A stretch of 64,000 nt of DNA, taken from assembly GCF_000599605.1 (NCBI RefSeq), contig NZ_AZHT01000027.1, forward strand, positions 1 through 64,000, in the 5' to 3' direction. The position numbers and the translations under genes were made by a program. This stretch comes from Prevotella sp. HJM029. GTDB lineage: Bacteria; Bacteroidota; Bacteroidia; Bacteroidales; Bacteroidaceae. Below are positions 33,495 through 42,263 of the stretch, piece by piece. The notes beneath the pieces were generated by a model, which was not told the DNA's origin, searched no databases, and was given only the letters and a program-made list of their open reading frames with translations. Numbering within the stretch: position 1 is the first letter of the stretch; the number at the start of each line of letters is the position of its first letter.

Positions 33495-36023
33495 TCAGAA
33501 CGTGACGCGCATCATAAACCGCACGCCATTGCGCTTGGCAGTAGGCAAATGGGTGTAGTTGCAACGGTGGACAAACTCCACATGCAGAATTTTAAAGATG
33601 TTGTGCACGCCGGCAATGAGTTCCACATAGGGGCGCTTCGGATCCATCACATAACTGCCCACGGGGAAAGCCCACAGCATGGGGTCGGCGGCGTTGGCCA
33701 AAAGCATGGGATTGTTGCGGTCGGTGAGCTTGCCCCACAGCGTTTTCACGCCAATATATTCGCGCCATTTGAGCTTTTTCAGCAGCGGAATGCGGTTGAG
33801 AATTTTGCCGTTCAAGTCCCAAGCCACATCCAACGAGGCGTAACGGTCGTTGAGAAACTCCATGTTGTTGATCATGTTAAACGTTTCGTCTTGTCTGATG
33901 TAGCTGAGGTTGGCTGCAGGCATGATGAGCAGCGGAAAGGGCACCTTGTTCCATTGTGCACCAGCTTTCACGTGGGCGTCTATCTTGCCCCACGAGTTCA
34001 TCCAAAAGCGTTTGTAGATGCCGGCCTCGGTGAAGTTGTAACGATAGTCGCCGCCGAGGAACTTCATTCCCATGGTATGCCCCAGCGAAAACACGGGGGC
34101 ATCCATGTTGATGGGGTAACGACGCTGTTTGGTGTTGACGTAAGTGCGGCCGGGGGCTAACTGAAAATTCAGGCTCCATTCGGTGGTGCGCAACGTTCCA
34201 ACAGGGAAATACAGGGTGCCTGCGGCCTCGTTGGCTTCGGTTTTCAGCCCCACGATGGTGCGAAGCCCCCATTCCGTTTCCCATTCGAAGGTGATTTTCT
34301 GCCGATTGTAGAACATCATCTTGTCGACTTTCGACCATTTAAATGCCGTAAACACATTGTCTTTATCGGTGCCCATAAACTTGTCGGAGGGCGACATGAT
34401 GTCGTAGGTGGAGCTAAAGGTGAGTGTGCGTTTGGGGAATTCGCGCGGCAGATAATCCTTCTTATTAAAAGAGTAGGTGACTTCGGCATTGTAATAGTTC
34501 TTGTGGCTGCGCCAACCATGGGCGTAATACCCCGCAAAGAACCAATGCTTATTGAGGTTGGCCGTGGTCTGAGCACTGATGCGTGTGCGGAAGCCATCGA
34601 TGAAATTCGAGGTAAATATGGTGTTCACGGGGCCGATGTCCACCTTGCTTGGATGGTTAAGGTCGCCCGTTTCAACAAAGTTTTCGATAAAAGCTTTGGC
34701 ACCAAAGATGATGTATTTGAAGCCTTTCAGCTGTTGCACGCGCCGAATGAAGGCATCCATTTCGCTCTCACTCTTCGTGAGTTCCACCGTGCGATATTGA
34801 TTCCAAAAGCTGTCGTCACGCATCATGGCATTGGCTTCGCGCCGCGTGGTCGCCTTCCCTTTAAAAAGTTGTTTGGGCAGTTCGTCAAAGGCATAGTCGC
34901 TCAATCGCGTGGTGCGCACCACCAAAGCCTTCGACATAAAGTTGGTTACTTTCAGCTCCACCACCATATCATCCACACTCAACGCCCATTCTCCATTGGG
35001 CAACTGGGTGTATTCTTGCGTGATGCTGAGGTTCTCAACAAAGTTCACATCGCTGCGTTTGGGGATGGAAAGTTCGGCACGCTTCAAATGCAAAGTCGAG
35101 TCGGCCAAAATATAAAGTTCACCACGGAAGCCAAAATCCTGCTGATTGTTGGGCAGGAATTGCAGGTGATAGCAAAGGTCGTGATCCACATACACCGTGT
35201 CTTCGATGTAATAACGATAAAACGCGATGGCGTCTTTGCCTATGGGGCTGGTGAAAGGAAATTGCAACAGGCGCACCTGATTGTCGTACAAATCGACGTC
35301 GGTAAACACATCTTTCAACACGTTGTTGAGGATATCGCCCGTCTCAAACAACTGGTTGAGCCCTGTGCTTTGCTGCCCCAACACAATATCCTTTTCGCTT
35401 TTGGGATTCTTTCTATAAATATGTTGCGTGACGGTTTCGTCTACCGAGATTGGCAGAATGAGCTTATGATTATAGGGGCTCGTCTCCATTTGATCGGTGA
35501 GCCACTGCTTTTTGGCAAAAAAACCACTGTCGATGTCGGCCTTTTGAATATCGTTCACCGCCAACGTAATCTTTTGATACTTGTTGTATTGGTAGAAATC
35601 ATGATTAGACAAATCCGTTTTCTCCTTCGCAGCAATCACCCGTTTCATCAATTCCACCGCCGGATTATCCTTGCGGCTATAACGATTGCGCTTGGTTCTC
35701 ACCACCACTTCTTTCAACGTGCGCGTGTCGGGTTTGAGCTTCACGGCCATCGTAAGGGTAGAATTCGCCTTCACGGTGAACTCTTTGCTCTGATAACCCA
35801 CCGCACTAACGGTGAGTACCCACCCTTCATGATGCTCAATCGAGAAACGTCCTTGTGCATCGCCGCTCACGGCCATGTGGTGCCCTTTATAGGAAGCGCT
35901 GGGATAAGCAATCGTATCGCCCGTCAGTACATCGGTCACTACGCCTGTGATTTGGGCTTGAGCTGCTGCCGAAAGCCATAGAAATAATAAAAGAATGTAT
36001 ATCCTGAATAACTTGCTGTGCAT
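33495..36023 (-). CDS. DUF5686 family outer-membrane protein with carboxypeptidase-like plug
   Basis: 842 residues. A Sec signal (ILLLFLWLSAAAQA) leads to a CarboxypepD_reg-like beta-sandwich (ITGVVTDVLTGDTIAYPSAS ... LTVSAVGYQSKEF, residues about 25-95) and then the DUF5686 region, ending in a beta-barrel with an aromatic last residue (RVTF). These proteins are TonB-receptor-like in layout but lack a TonB plug sequence. Their role in the Bacteroidetes outer membrane is not established. A single gene that follows the four-gene operon below in the same direction. Confidence 0.85.
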   Translation of the reverse strand: MHSKLFRIYILLLFLWLSAAAQAQITGVVTDVLTGDTIAYPSASYKGHHMAVSGDAQGRFSIEHHEGWVLTVSAVGYQSKEFTVKANSTLTMAVKLKPDTRTLKEVVVRTKRNRYSRKDNPAVELMKRVIAAKEKTDLSNHDFYQYNKYQKITLAVNDIQKADIDSGFFAKKQWLTDQMETSPYNHKLILPISVDETVTQHIYRKNPKSEKDIVLGQQSTGLNQLFETGDILNNVLKDVFTDVDLYDNQVRLLQFPFTSPIGKDAIAFYRYYIEDTVYVDHDLCYHLQFLPNNQQDFGFRGELYILADSTLHLKRAELSIPKRSDVNFVENLSITQEYTQLPNGEWALSVDDMVVELKVTNFMSKALVVRTTRLSDYAFDELPKQLFKGKATTRREANAMMRDDSFWNQYRTVELTKSESEMDAFIRRVQQLKGFKYIIFGAKAFIENFVETGDLNHPSKVDIGPVNTIFTSNFIDGFRTRISAQTTANLNKHWFFAGYYAHGWRSHKNYYNAEVTYSFNKKDYLPREFPKRTLTFSSTYDIMSPSDKFMGTDKDNVFTAFKWSKVDKMMFYNRQKITFEWETEWGLRTIVGLKTEANEAAGTLYFPVGTLRTTEWSLNFQLAPGRTYVNTKQRRYPINMDAPVFSLGHTMGMKFLGGDYRYNFTEAGIYKRFWMNSWGKIDAHVKAGAQWNKVPFPLLIMPAANLSYIRQDETFNMINNMEFLNDRYASLDVAWDLNGKILNRIPLLKKLKWREYIGVKTLWGKLTDRNNPMLLANAADPMLWAFPVGSYVMDPKRPYVELIAGVHNIFKILHVEFVHRCNYTHLPTAKRNGVRFMMRVTF

Positions 36024-36042
36024 ACACTTGTTGTGCCTTGGT

Positions 36043-36741
36043 TTATAATAATTGCGCCAAATCGGTAATCACCTGGTCGGGAAAGGTCTCATCATACTGT
36101 TCATTGGTCCAGCTTTCGCCCTTGAACCAAACGGCTTGACAACCAATTTTCTTCGCTGGCTCAATGTCTTTATAAAAACTATCGCCCACCACTACCACTT
36201 CGGATGGCGAGAGGTTTAAGCAGTCAACACCCATCTTGTAAATGCGTGGGTCGGGCTTTCGAATGCCCACCATGGCACTCTCTACCACATCGTTGAAGAG
36301 ATGATTCAACTGAAACTCTCGCAAAACGGTGTTCACATTGCCATAGAAATTGCTCACCAGCACCATGGGATAGTGCGCATGGAGTTGCGTTAACACGTCA
36401 CGACTATGCGCCGTGGTGCACAACACGCCAGCATAAATATCATGCAACAACTGTGCGTGAGCCTGTTGAAGAGTGGCCTCATCGACGCTCCAATAGGCTT
36501 TCTCACGCAGAAAATCGAGCTCTAATTGCAGTTTAACCGAGAGTGTTTGCCGAAACGTGAAGTTGGGTTCTATCAGCGTCGTGCTACCCAACGTGCGCTC
36601 ACCATGCACATAAGCCTTGCGAAACTGCGCCTCGGTGATGGGCAATTGTTGCCGCTCATAAGCGTGCCACAACACCTTTCCCCAGTGATGTCCCTCGGTA
36701 TCGAGTGTGCCACCATAATCAAAAATATATCCTTTTATCAT
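36043..36741 (-). CDS. HAD superfamily hydrolase
   Basis: 232 residues from MIKGYIFDYGGTLDTEG. Motif I is DYGGTLD: the first Asp (Asp8) is present but the second Asp of the usual phosphatase DxD is Gly. Motif II SNFYGN, motif III Lys in GIRKPDP and motif IV GDSFYKDIEPA are present. So the fold is certain but the second catalytic acid is absent, as in some HAD subgroups. The preceding gene ends 4 bp before it and encodes a CDP-alcohol phosphatidyltransferase, which suggests a role in the same pathway. Confidence 0.82.
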   Translation of the reverse strand: MIKGYIFDYGGTLDTEGHHWGKVLWHAYERQQLPITEAQFRKAYVHGERTLGSTTLIEPNFTFRQTLSVKLQLELDFLREKAYWSVDEATLQQAHAQLLHDIYAGVLCTTAHSRDVLTQLHAHYPMVLVSNFYGNVNTVLREFQLNHLFNDVVESAMVGIRKPDPRIYKMGVDCLNLSPSEVVVVGDSFYKDIEPAKKIGCQAVWFKGESWTNEQYDETFPDQVITDLAQLL

Positions 36742-36745
36742 CCTT

Positions 36746-37699
36746 CTATTCCTTTGTTGCGCCATTGTTTTGCTGCAAAGCATTCAATTGTATTGTCAAT
36801 GCACGGCAAAGCAGCTCGTGACGGCGGTGCATATAGACATACATGCCTTGCATAACAGAGATTTCGAACAGCGGATAAATCCACACTTCGTTGGTCAAAC
36901 AAGCCACATAGCACACGATGGCGCGCAAATTAAACGTGAGCAAATTGGTGTATTTCATCAGGGGGCGCGACCCTTGCAAAAATGCTTCGCGAATGGCTTC
37001 GGGCTTATCGCTCTGCTGCCACGCTTGAAAGAACTGCTGAAAAGCGGGCGTGCGCTTCTCTTGGCTCTTGCAATAGTTGGCATAGTTGCGATAGAATACG
37101 TGTGCCCAAAAAGCACCTTTCTTCGGCAAACCTTTCAACACCGCTTGTTGCTGTGCAGAATGATCCAACTCACTACCTGCTTTTCCTTTTAAAAAGAAGA
37201 GATGAATCTGCCGATAATAATCAGACAATGAGCTTTGCGGAGCATGCATCAAAAATCCGGCAACACAGCACAACACCCAGCTCAACCAGCCCCATGGCTC
37301 GTGCGTGAAAGGCAAGTCTTGGTGATACAACCGCAATGCAATAGCCACATAAATAGCGAAAAACCACACATCGCCCGAGAAACCATCGAGCATTCGCCCA
37401 ATCAACGTTTTTTTACCCGTGAGACGTGCCATCTGACCATCGGTCGAATCGCAGAAATTTGCCAACATCAACAGCACCACACCCACGACATTATGCGCCA
37501 CATCCTCATAATAGAACATGCAGCCCGCACCCACACCCAAGAAGATGGAAAGGATGGTGATGGCGTTGGGATGAACGCCCAACTTGTTCCAAAACAATGC
37601 AAACACCAAGCCGATGGGACGCGTGAAATGCACATCCAGCCACTCCTCGGTATCGTTTGATTTGAAAGATGCCTGCAACAAGGTTTTAAATTCGCTCAT
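36746..37699 (-). CDS. CDP-alcohol phosphatidyltransferase family membrane protein
   Basis: 317 residues with several membrane segments. The signature DSTDGQMARLTGKK with GRMLDGFSGD matches the CDP-OH-P motif (DG..AR........G...D....D). The family joins a CDP-activated alcohol to another alcohol, or the reverse, releasing CMP, as in phospholipid headgroup synthesis. The long C-terminal part (AWQQSDKPEA to the end) is beyond the catalytic core. It overlaps the ATP-grasp gene by 4 bp (ATGA), and the HAD gene follows closely. The cluster suggests a CDP-activated polar headgroup. Confidence 0.86.
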   Translation of the reverse strand: MSEFKTLLQASFKSNDTEEWLDVHFTRPIGLVFALFWNKLGVHPNAITILSIFLGVGAGCMFYYEDVAHNVVGVVLLMLANFCDSTDGQMARLTGKKTLIGRMLDGFSGDVWFFAIYVAIALRLYHQDLPFTHEPWGWLSWVLCCVAGFLMHAPQSSLSDYYRQIHLFFLKGKAGSELDHSAQQQAVLKGLPKKGAFWAHVFYRNYANYCKSQEKRTPAFQQFFQAWQQSDKPEAIREAFLQGSRPLMKYTNLLTFNLRAIVCYVACLTNEVWIYPLFEISVMQGMYVYMHRRHELLCRALTIQLNALQQNNGATKE

Positions 37700-38499
37700 T
37701 TCGTTTCGTTTAAATAGTTATCTTTCACCCACGCAACAATAGCCTTTGCTGCTGCTTCCCGGCAACGCGAAAAGCTGGGCCAGTCGTTAAAATCAATCAA
37801 AAAGAAATTGCCCGAAGGCGCAACAATCACATCGCCACCATAGACCTCAACACCCGTCAGCGCAGCTACCTGCTCGACCATGGCTTGCAGTTGTGCGGCA
37901 TCAAAGGCATAATGATGCGCCAAACCATTGCGTTGCTCGTCGCCAAACTTCGAAATACCATCATCCGACGGATAGAAATATTGGAAAAAACCTCCCGCCA
38001 CACCATAGAATTTCAACAAGTCGCCTGGAAGATGGGCCTCGACCACCCAATCGGTGATGCCGCGTTGCACAAAAAGCTGCTGCTGCATGGTCAAGGCTTC
38101 CTTATCTCGACAAAACACCACATCGCCTTGCTCCTGCGCCGAAGCATCACCGCGTTTCAGCCAATAGCCCGCATTGCCCTCAGTTGGCGGAAGCGGAATG
38201 GCATGGGCTTGCAACGCGCGATGCAACACGCTGCGCACGCACTGCGCCACGCTCTCGGCCGCATTCACCACCCGTTTGCCGGCCTTCTCGGCCTCGGCCA
38301 GCTGTTGCAACACGGCAGCACTACGCGCCATCGTGAGATAAAGGTCGGCCGGAGGCAAACCTGCTATCCGCACCTGCTCCTCAGTAACCCACACAACGGG
38401 CTGTTGCAAACCCTCGACAACGGCCTGGAGAATAGCATAATCGTTTTCAACCGAATGGGGCGAAAAGCACCTATCACGGGCTATGGCAACAATTTTCAT
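37696..38499 (-). CDS. ATP-grasp-like enzyme
   Basis: 267 residues. The C-terminal half carries VEVYGGDVIVAPSGNFFLID followed by FNDWPSF, typical of the Mg-binding DxN region of ATP-grasp ligases, and the N-terminal half has a Rossmann-like start (MKIVAIARDRCFSPHSVEND). ATP-grasp enzymes join a carboxylate to an amine or thiol using ATP. The partner is unknown. It overlaps both its neighbours by 4 bp. Confidence 0.7.
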   Translation of the reverse strand: MKIVAIARDRCFSPHSVENDYAILQAVVEGLQQPVVWVTEEQVRIAGLPPADLYLTMARSAAVLQQLAEAEKAGKRVVNAAESVAQCVRSVLHRALQAHAIPLPPTEGNAGYWLKRGDASAQEQGDVVFCRDKEALTMQQQLFVQRGITDWVVEAHLPGDLLKFYGVAGGFFQYFYPSDDGISKFGDEQRNGLAHHYAFDAAQLQAMVEQVAALTGVEVYGGDVIVAPSGNFFLIDFNDWPSFSRCREAAAKAIVAWVKDNYLNETK

Positions 38500-39215
38500 T
38501 TCAAAAATGCTTCAGCTTTGGTGATGTCCGAGGCATGATCAATGTCCATCACCTTTGAAAAGGCATGGGCTTTGAGCCGCTTTCCATCGGCAATCAGCGC
38601 ACGTTGAAAATTGCGCATGCGGCTTTCTCCACGCTGCATGCAGCCGTGAAGGGTTTGAAAGGCGTCGGCCGTCAGACCGTAAATGCCCCCCGAGATATAT
38701 TGAAAATGGGCGGTGTTTGCATCAAAAAAGCCCGTCACATTCATGTCGGCATCTGTTCCCACATAGAGCGGGCTTTCGTCGTCAACATAATCGGTCACAC
38801 CCATCACCCCATCATAGCCAGCCACCAACTGCTGCCGAAAAACATCGATATAGTCGCGAAATTCATCCTCACGAAACATAGTGTCGACAGTGGTCAGCAC
38901 GAAAGGCGCGCGCGGCATCGTCTGGCTCAAAGCATAAAAACTATGCATTGAACTGGGCGTGGTTTGCACGATATAGTGCAAAGGCAACGTCATGCCATCC
39001 AACCCCTGCTGGCGAAGCCGAGCAAGATGCTGCTCAACCTCGGGACGCAGGTTGTTGCAAATGATGGCTATCTGCTCGGCATCGTTTGCCATAAAGATGC
39101 GGATGAGCCGGTCTATCAGATGCTCACCATGGATGCTCACCAAAGGTTTGGGTGCCTGAACACCTTCTTTTGCTAAGCGCGAGCCCTCGCCCGCTGCAAT
39201 AATTGCATAATTCAT
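38496..39215 (-). CDS. Sugar/alcohol-phosphate nucleotidyltransferase
   Basis: 239 residues starting IIAAGEGSRLAKEGVQAPKP, the G-x-G-x-R...PKP nucleotide-binding signature of NTP transferases, followed by VLTTVDTMFREDEF with the metal Asp, and ADMNVTGFFDANTAHF. It likely makes an activated CDP- or similar nucleotide diphospho-compound from an alcohol phosphate. First gene of the four-gene operon and preceded by the -7 box at 39246-39253. It overlaps the next gene by 4 bp. Confidence 0.85.
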   Translation of the reverse strand: MNYAIIAAGEGSRLAKEGVQAPKPLVSIHGEHLIDRLIRIFMANDAEQIAIICNNLRPEVEQHLARLRQQGLDGMTLPLHYIVQTTPSSMHSFYALSQTMPRAPFVLTTVDTMFREDEFRDYIDVFRQQLVAGYDGVMGVTDYVDDESPLYVGTDADMNVTGFFDANTAHFQYISGGIYGLTADAFQTLHGCMQRGESRMRNFQRALIADGKRLKAHAFSKVMDIDHASDITKAEAFLK

Positions 39216-39484
39216 ATCGTGGAATGAAAATACTGTTTATCGGCACAAAGGTACACATTAATCAATACATCACGAAAACCTTTTGTGATATTTTGTTTTC
39301 CATCAGAGCGGTCATCCCGCTTCTCTCCACGCATTGCACACCTTTTTCACACTATTTTCGCCCGCCTTCAAACGTCATGCGCAGCACCCTTATGCCGAAA
39401 AGCATGCCATTTTGCCCCGCAATCCACACCACTTTGCATTCGAATAACGCCGCTTTTACACCTTAATCCATGCCCTTTTGCATA
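39216..39484. other. Intergenic region upstream of array G
   Basis: Apart from the promoter at 39246-39253 I see no gene or repeat here. Short open frames on the plus strand lack gene features. Confidence 0.5.
39246..39253 (-). promoter_or_regulatory. -7 box (TACCTTTG) of the four-gene operon
   Basis: Minus-strand TACCTTTG 31 bp upstream of the nucleotidyltransferase ATG at 39215. No clear -33. Confidence 0.6.
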
Positions 39485-39745
39485 GGGGTGTTTTCAGAAT
39501 TAAATAACCCATCAGAGGGTCTGCAAGGGTTGTTTTCCGAAAAAGATGCCCATTCGGAGGGTCTGCGAGGGTTGTTTTCAAAATTTGACGCCCAATCGGA
39601 GGGTCTGCAAGGGACTTTTACATCGCGCATATTCCCATTCGGTGGGCAGAAAGGGCTGTTTCCTCCTTGTAAAACAGCTTCGGGCACGCCGAATCACCCA
39701 TTACATCCTTGCAAAATGGCTTCGGGCGCGCCCGAACACGTTTTG
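39485..39745. repeat. Tandem array G, about 42-bp period, 4-6 units, two unit types
   Basis: Landmark GAGGGTCTGC at 39515, 39557 and 39599 (42-bp steps) with a decayed unit at about 39642. Then a second unit type follows (CCTTG at 39665 and 39707, again 42 bp apart, sharing AGCTTCGGGC/GGCTTCGGGC). Reverse-complemented, the first type is the same family as array E. It lies between divergent genes. Confidence 0.9.
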
Positions 39746-39802
39746 CGTCACTTTTCGATTGAAAAATATTGAGATAGCCCGCGCCTTCCTTAGTTTTTTT
39801 AT

Positions 39803-39810
39803 TAACTTTG
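39803..39810 (+). promoter_or_regulatory. -7 box (TAACTTTG) of the serine acetyltransferase gene
   Basis: TAACTTTGC lies 34 bp before the ATG at 39844. No clear -33. Confidence 0.65.
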
Positions 39811-39843
39811 CACCACATTATATATATTGAGGATAGACACCAG

Positions 39844-40785
39844 ATGGAGAAAGACTATTTTACACAGACGCTGACCGAAACCGTTAAAGTGCTTTCGCAA
39901 AGCGACTCGCTCAATGGTTTGTGCCTGCAACATCGCGATAGTCATCCCCTCCCCTCGGGCGAAACGCTCAAAGAAATGATTGCATTGGCGCGTGCTATTC
40001 TCTTTCCCGGCTATTATGGCGAGTCAACCATCAATGCAAAAACCATTTCCTATCATATTGGCGTGAACATGGAACGGCTGCAAAAGCTGCTCGAAGAACA
40101 GATTTTTGCTGCACTCTGCATTGCTGATTGCTCGGAACAGATTGATGCCGAGGTGACCTTGGCACGCCGAAAAAAGGTTGAAATGCTTGCCACAAAATTC
40201 ATGATGCGCCTGCCTGCCATTCGCGAAATGTTGGGAAAAGACATCGAAGCGGCCTACAACGGCGACCCTGCGGCCGAGAGCTTGGTGGAGATTATTTGCT
40301 GCTACCCAGCACTCAAAGCACTCATCAATTATCGCCTTGCACACGAACTATATCTGTTAGAAGTGCCACTCATTCCGCGCATGATGAGCGAACAGGCCCA
40401 CTCCGAAACAGGCATTGACATTCACCCCGGAGCAACCATTGGCGAATATTTCACCATTGACCACGGCACAGGCGTGGTGATTGGTGCCACATGCATCATC
40501 GGCAACAACGTGAAACTTTACCAAGGTGTGACATTAGGCGCGAAAAGTTTCCCCTTAGACAAAGCTGGGAACCCCATAAAAGGCATTCCGCGCCATCCCA
40601 TCATCGGCGACAATGTGGTGATTTATTCTAACGCAACGGTGCTGGGACGCATCACCATTGGCAGCGATTGCGTGATTGGTGCCAACACATGGGTGCAGGA
40701 TGATATGCGCCCAAAGACGAAGAAATATAAAAAGATTAAAAAGGATAGTTTAGACATTCAATACAACAATGGAACAGGAATTTGA
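39844..40785 (+). CDS. cysE: Serine O-acetyltransferase
   Basis: 313 residues from MEKDYFTQ; the in-frame ATG at 39808 lies in the promoter. The C-terminal left-handed beta-helix is clear (GIDIHPGATIGEYFTIDHGT, VVIGATCIIGNNVKLYQGVT, LGAKSFPLDKAGN). The N-terminal helical part is longer than in E. coli CysE, which is usual for the plant-like/EpsC group. It makes O-acetylserine from serine and acetyl-CoA for cysteine synthesis. It overlaps the next gene by 17 bp. Confidence 0.94.
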   Translation: MEKDYFTQTLTETVKVLSQSDSLNGLCLQHRDSHPLPSGETLKEMIALARAILFPGYYGESTINAKTISYHIGVNMERLQKLLEEQIFAALCIADCSEQIDAEVTLARRKKVEMLATKFMMRLPAIREMLGKDIEAAYNGDPAAESLVEIICCYPALKALINYRLAHELYLLEVPLIPRMMSEQAHSETGIDIHPGATIGEYFTIDHGTGVVIGATCIIGNNVKLYQGVTLGAKSFPLDKAGNPIKGIPRHPIIGDNVVIYSNATVLGRITIGSDCVIGANTWVQDDMRPKTKKYKKIKKDSLDIQYNNGTGI

Positions 40786-42262
40786 ACTCATTGCCAAAAC
40801 ATTTATGGGACTTGAAGCCGTTTTGGCACAAGAGCTCACGCAATTAGGAGCCAACAACATACAGATAGGGCGTCGCATGGTGGCGTTTACAGGCAATCAA
40901 GAGATGATGTATCGGGCGAACTTCCAACTCAGAACAGCCATCAGAATCTTGAAACCCATCGCGCATTTCAAAGCTCGCTCGGCTGAAGACATGTACGATG
41001 AAGTGAGGAAAATTGACTGGAGCCAATATATTGAACACGGAAAAACATTCAGTGTCGACTCGGTGGTCTACTCCGAAGAGTTTCGCAACTCTCGCTTTGT
41101 CACCTACAAAGTGAAAGATGCCATCGTCGACCAGTTTCGTGAAGCCACCGGAACCCGCCCTAATATCAGCGTGAGCAATCCCGACATCCGTCTGAATATT
41201 CATATTGCCGAAGACCAAGCCACACTGAGTTTAGACTCCAGTGGCGAGAGTTTGCATCGTCGTGGCTATCGGCAAGAAAGCGTTGAAGCCCCCCTTAACG
41301 AGGTGTTGGCGGCTGGAATGATTTTGATGAGCGGCTGGAAAGCTGACACCGATTTCATTGATCCCATGTGCGGCTCGGGCACATTGCTCATCGAGGCTGC
41401 ACTCATCGCACGCAACATCAATCCCGGTGTGTTTCGCAAAGCCTTTGCATTCGAGAAATGGCCCGACTTCAATCAAGAACTCTTCGACACCATCTACAAC
41501 GATGATTCGCAAGAACGCGACTTCGCCCACCACATCTATGGCTATGATGTCGACATGAAAGCCGTGAACACAGCGCGGCTCAATGTGAAAGCTGCAGGTC
41601 TCAGCCAAACGATAATAGTGGAACAACAAGACTTCAAAGACTTTAAAAAGCCCACCGAAAAGAGCATCATCATGACCAACCCTCCCTATGGCGAGCGCAT
41701 CTCTACACCCGACCTTTTAGGCACCTACAAGATGATTGGCGAACGTCTGAAGCATGAGTTTGGCGGCAACGAAGCCTGGATTTTGAGCTATCGCGAAGAA
41801 TGTTTCGAACAAATCGGATTGAAACCCAGCATCAAAATCCCACTCTACAACGGCAGCTTGGAATGTGAGTTCCGCAAATATGCCCTCTTCGATGGAAAGA
41901 TGAAAGCCTTCAGGGCTGAAGGAGGTGTGGTGAAAAGCGAGCGCGAAAAGCGTGAGATGGCACAGAAACATCGCTTCAAAAAGAACCGAGAGTTTAAACA
42001 ACACTTAGATAATGACGGCGAACAGGCCGACAACCAACACTCGCATTTCAAACATGCGAAACGGGATGTGCGCAGTGAAGACGCGCGAAAACCCTTCCGC
42101 TCGCATAAAGGTGAGGACCATGCTGATGTGCAAGAACAAAACAATCAAAAATATAAACTGTTAGGCCACCGCTACGAAAAGCGCGATCGCAAACGCACAA
42201 AGACGGAGCGAAAGCGTGGCGGAGCCAACGAAAGAAACAATCATTTTCAAGAAGACGAGTAA
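40769..42262 (+). CDS. 23S rRNA methyltransferase, RlmL N-terminal-like (THUMP)
   Basis: 497 residues. An N-terminal ferredoxin-like/THUMP region (ELIAKTFMGLEAVLAQELTQ to about residue 160) leads to a Rossmann methyltransferase with FIDPMCGSGTLLIEAALIAR (motif I, about 192-208) and the catalytic IIMTNPPYGERISTP (motif IV, NPPYGER at about 304). This matches the RlmL/YcbY class that makes m2G in 23S rRNA. The C-terminal 115 residues (after about 380) are extremely Lys/Arg/Asp/Glu-rich and low-complexity, probably an RNA-binding tail. Confidence 0.88.
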   Translation: MEQEFELIAKTFMGLEAVLAQELTQLGANNIQIGRRMVAFTGNQEMMYRANFQLRTAIRILKPIAHFKARSAEDMYDEVRKIDWSQYIEHGKTFSVDSVVYSEEFRNSRFVTYKVKDAIVDQFREATGTRPNISVSNPDIRLNIHIAEDQATLSLDSSGESLHRRGYRQESVEAPLNEVLAAGMILMSGWKADTDFIDPMCGSGTLLIEAALIARNINPGVFRKAFAFEKWPDFNQELFDTIYNDDSQERDFAHHIYGYDVDMKAVNTARLNVKAAGLSQTIIVEQQDFKDFKKPTEKSIIMTNPPYGERISTPDLLGTYKMIGERLKHEFGGNEAWILSYREECFEQIGLKPSIKIPLYNGSLECEFRKYALFDGKMKAFRAEGGVVKSEREKREMAQKHRFKKNREFKQHLDNDGEQADNQHSHFKHAKRDVRSEDARKPFRSHKGEDHADVQEQNNQKYKLLGHRYEKRDRKRTKTERKRGGANERNNHFQEDE

Positions 42263-42263
42263 A

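Noticed and set aside
34503-35981. 492-residue plus-strand open frame
   Set aside because: It runs antisense inside the DUF5686 gene, which has a signal peptide, recognisable domains and a barrel end. The antisense frame has none.
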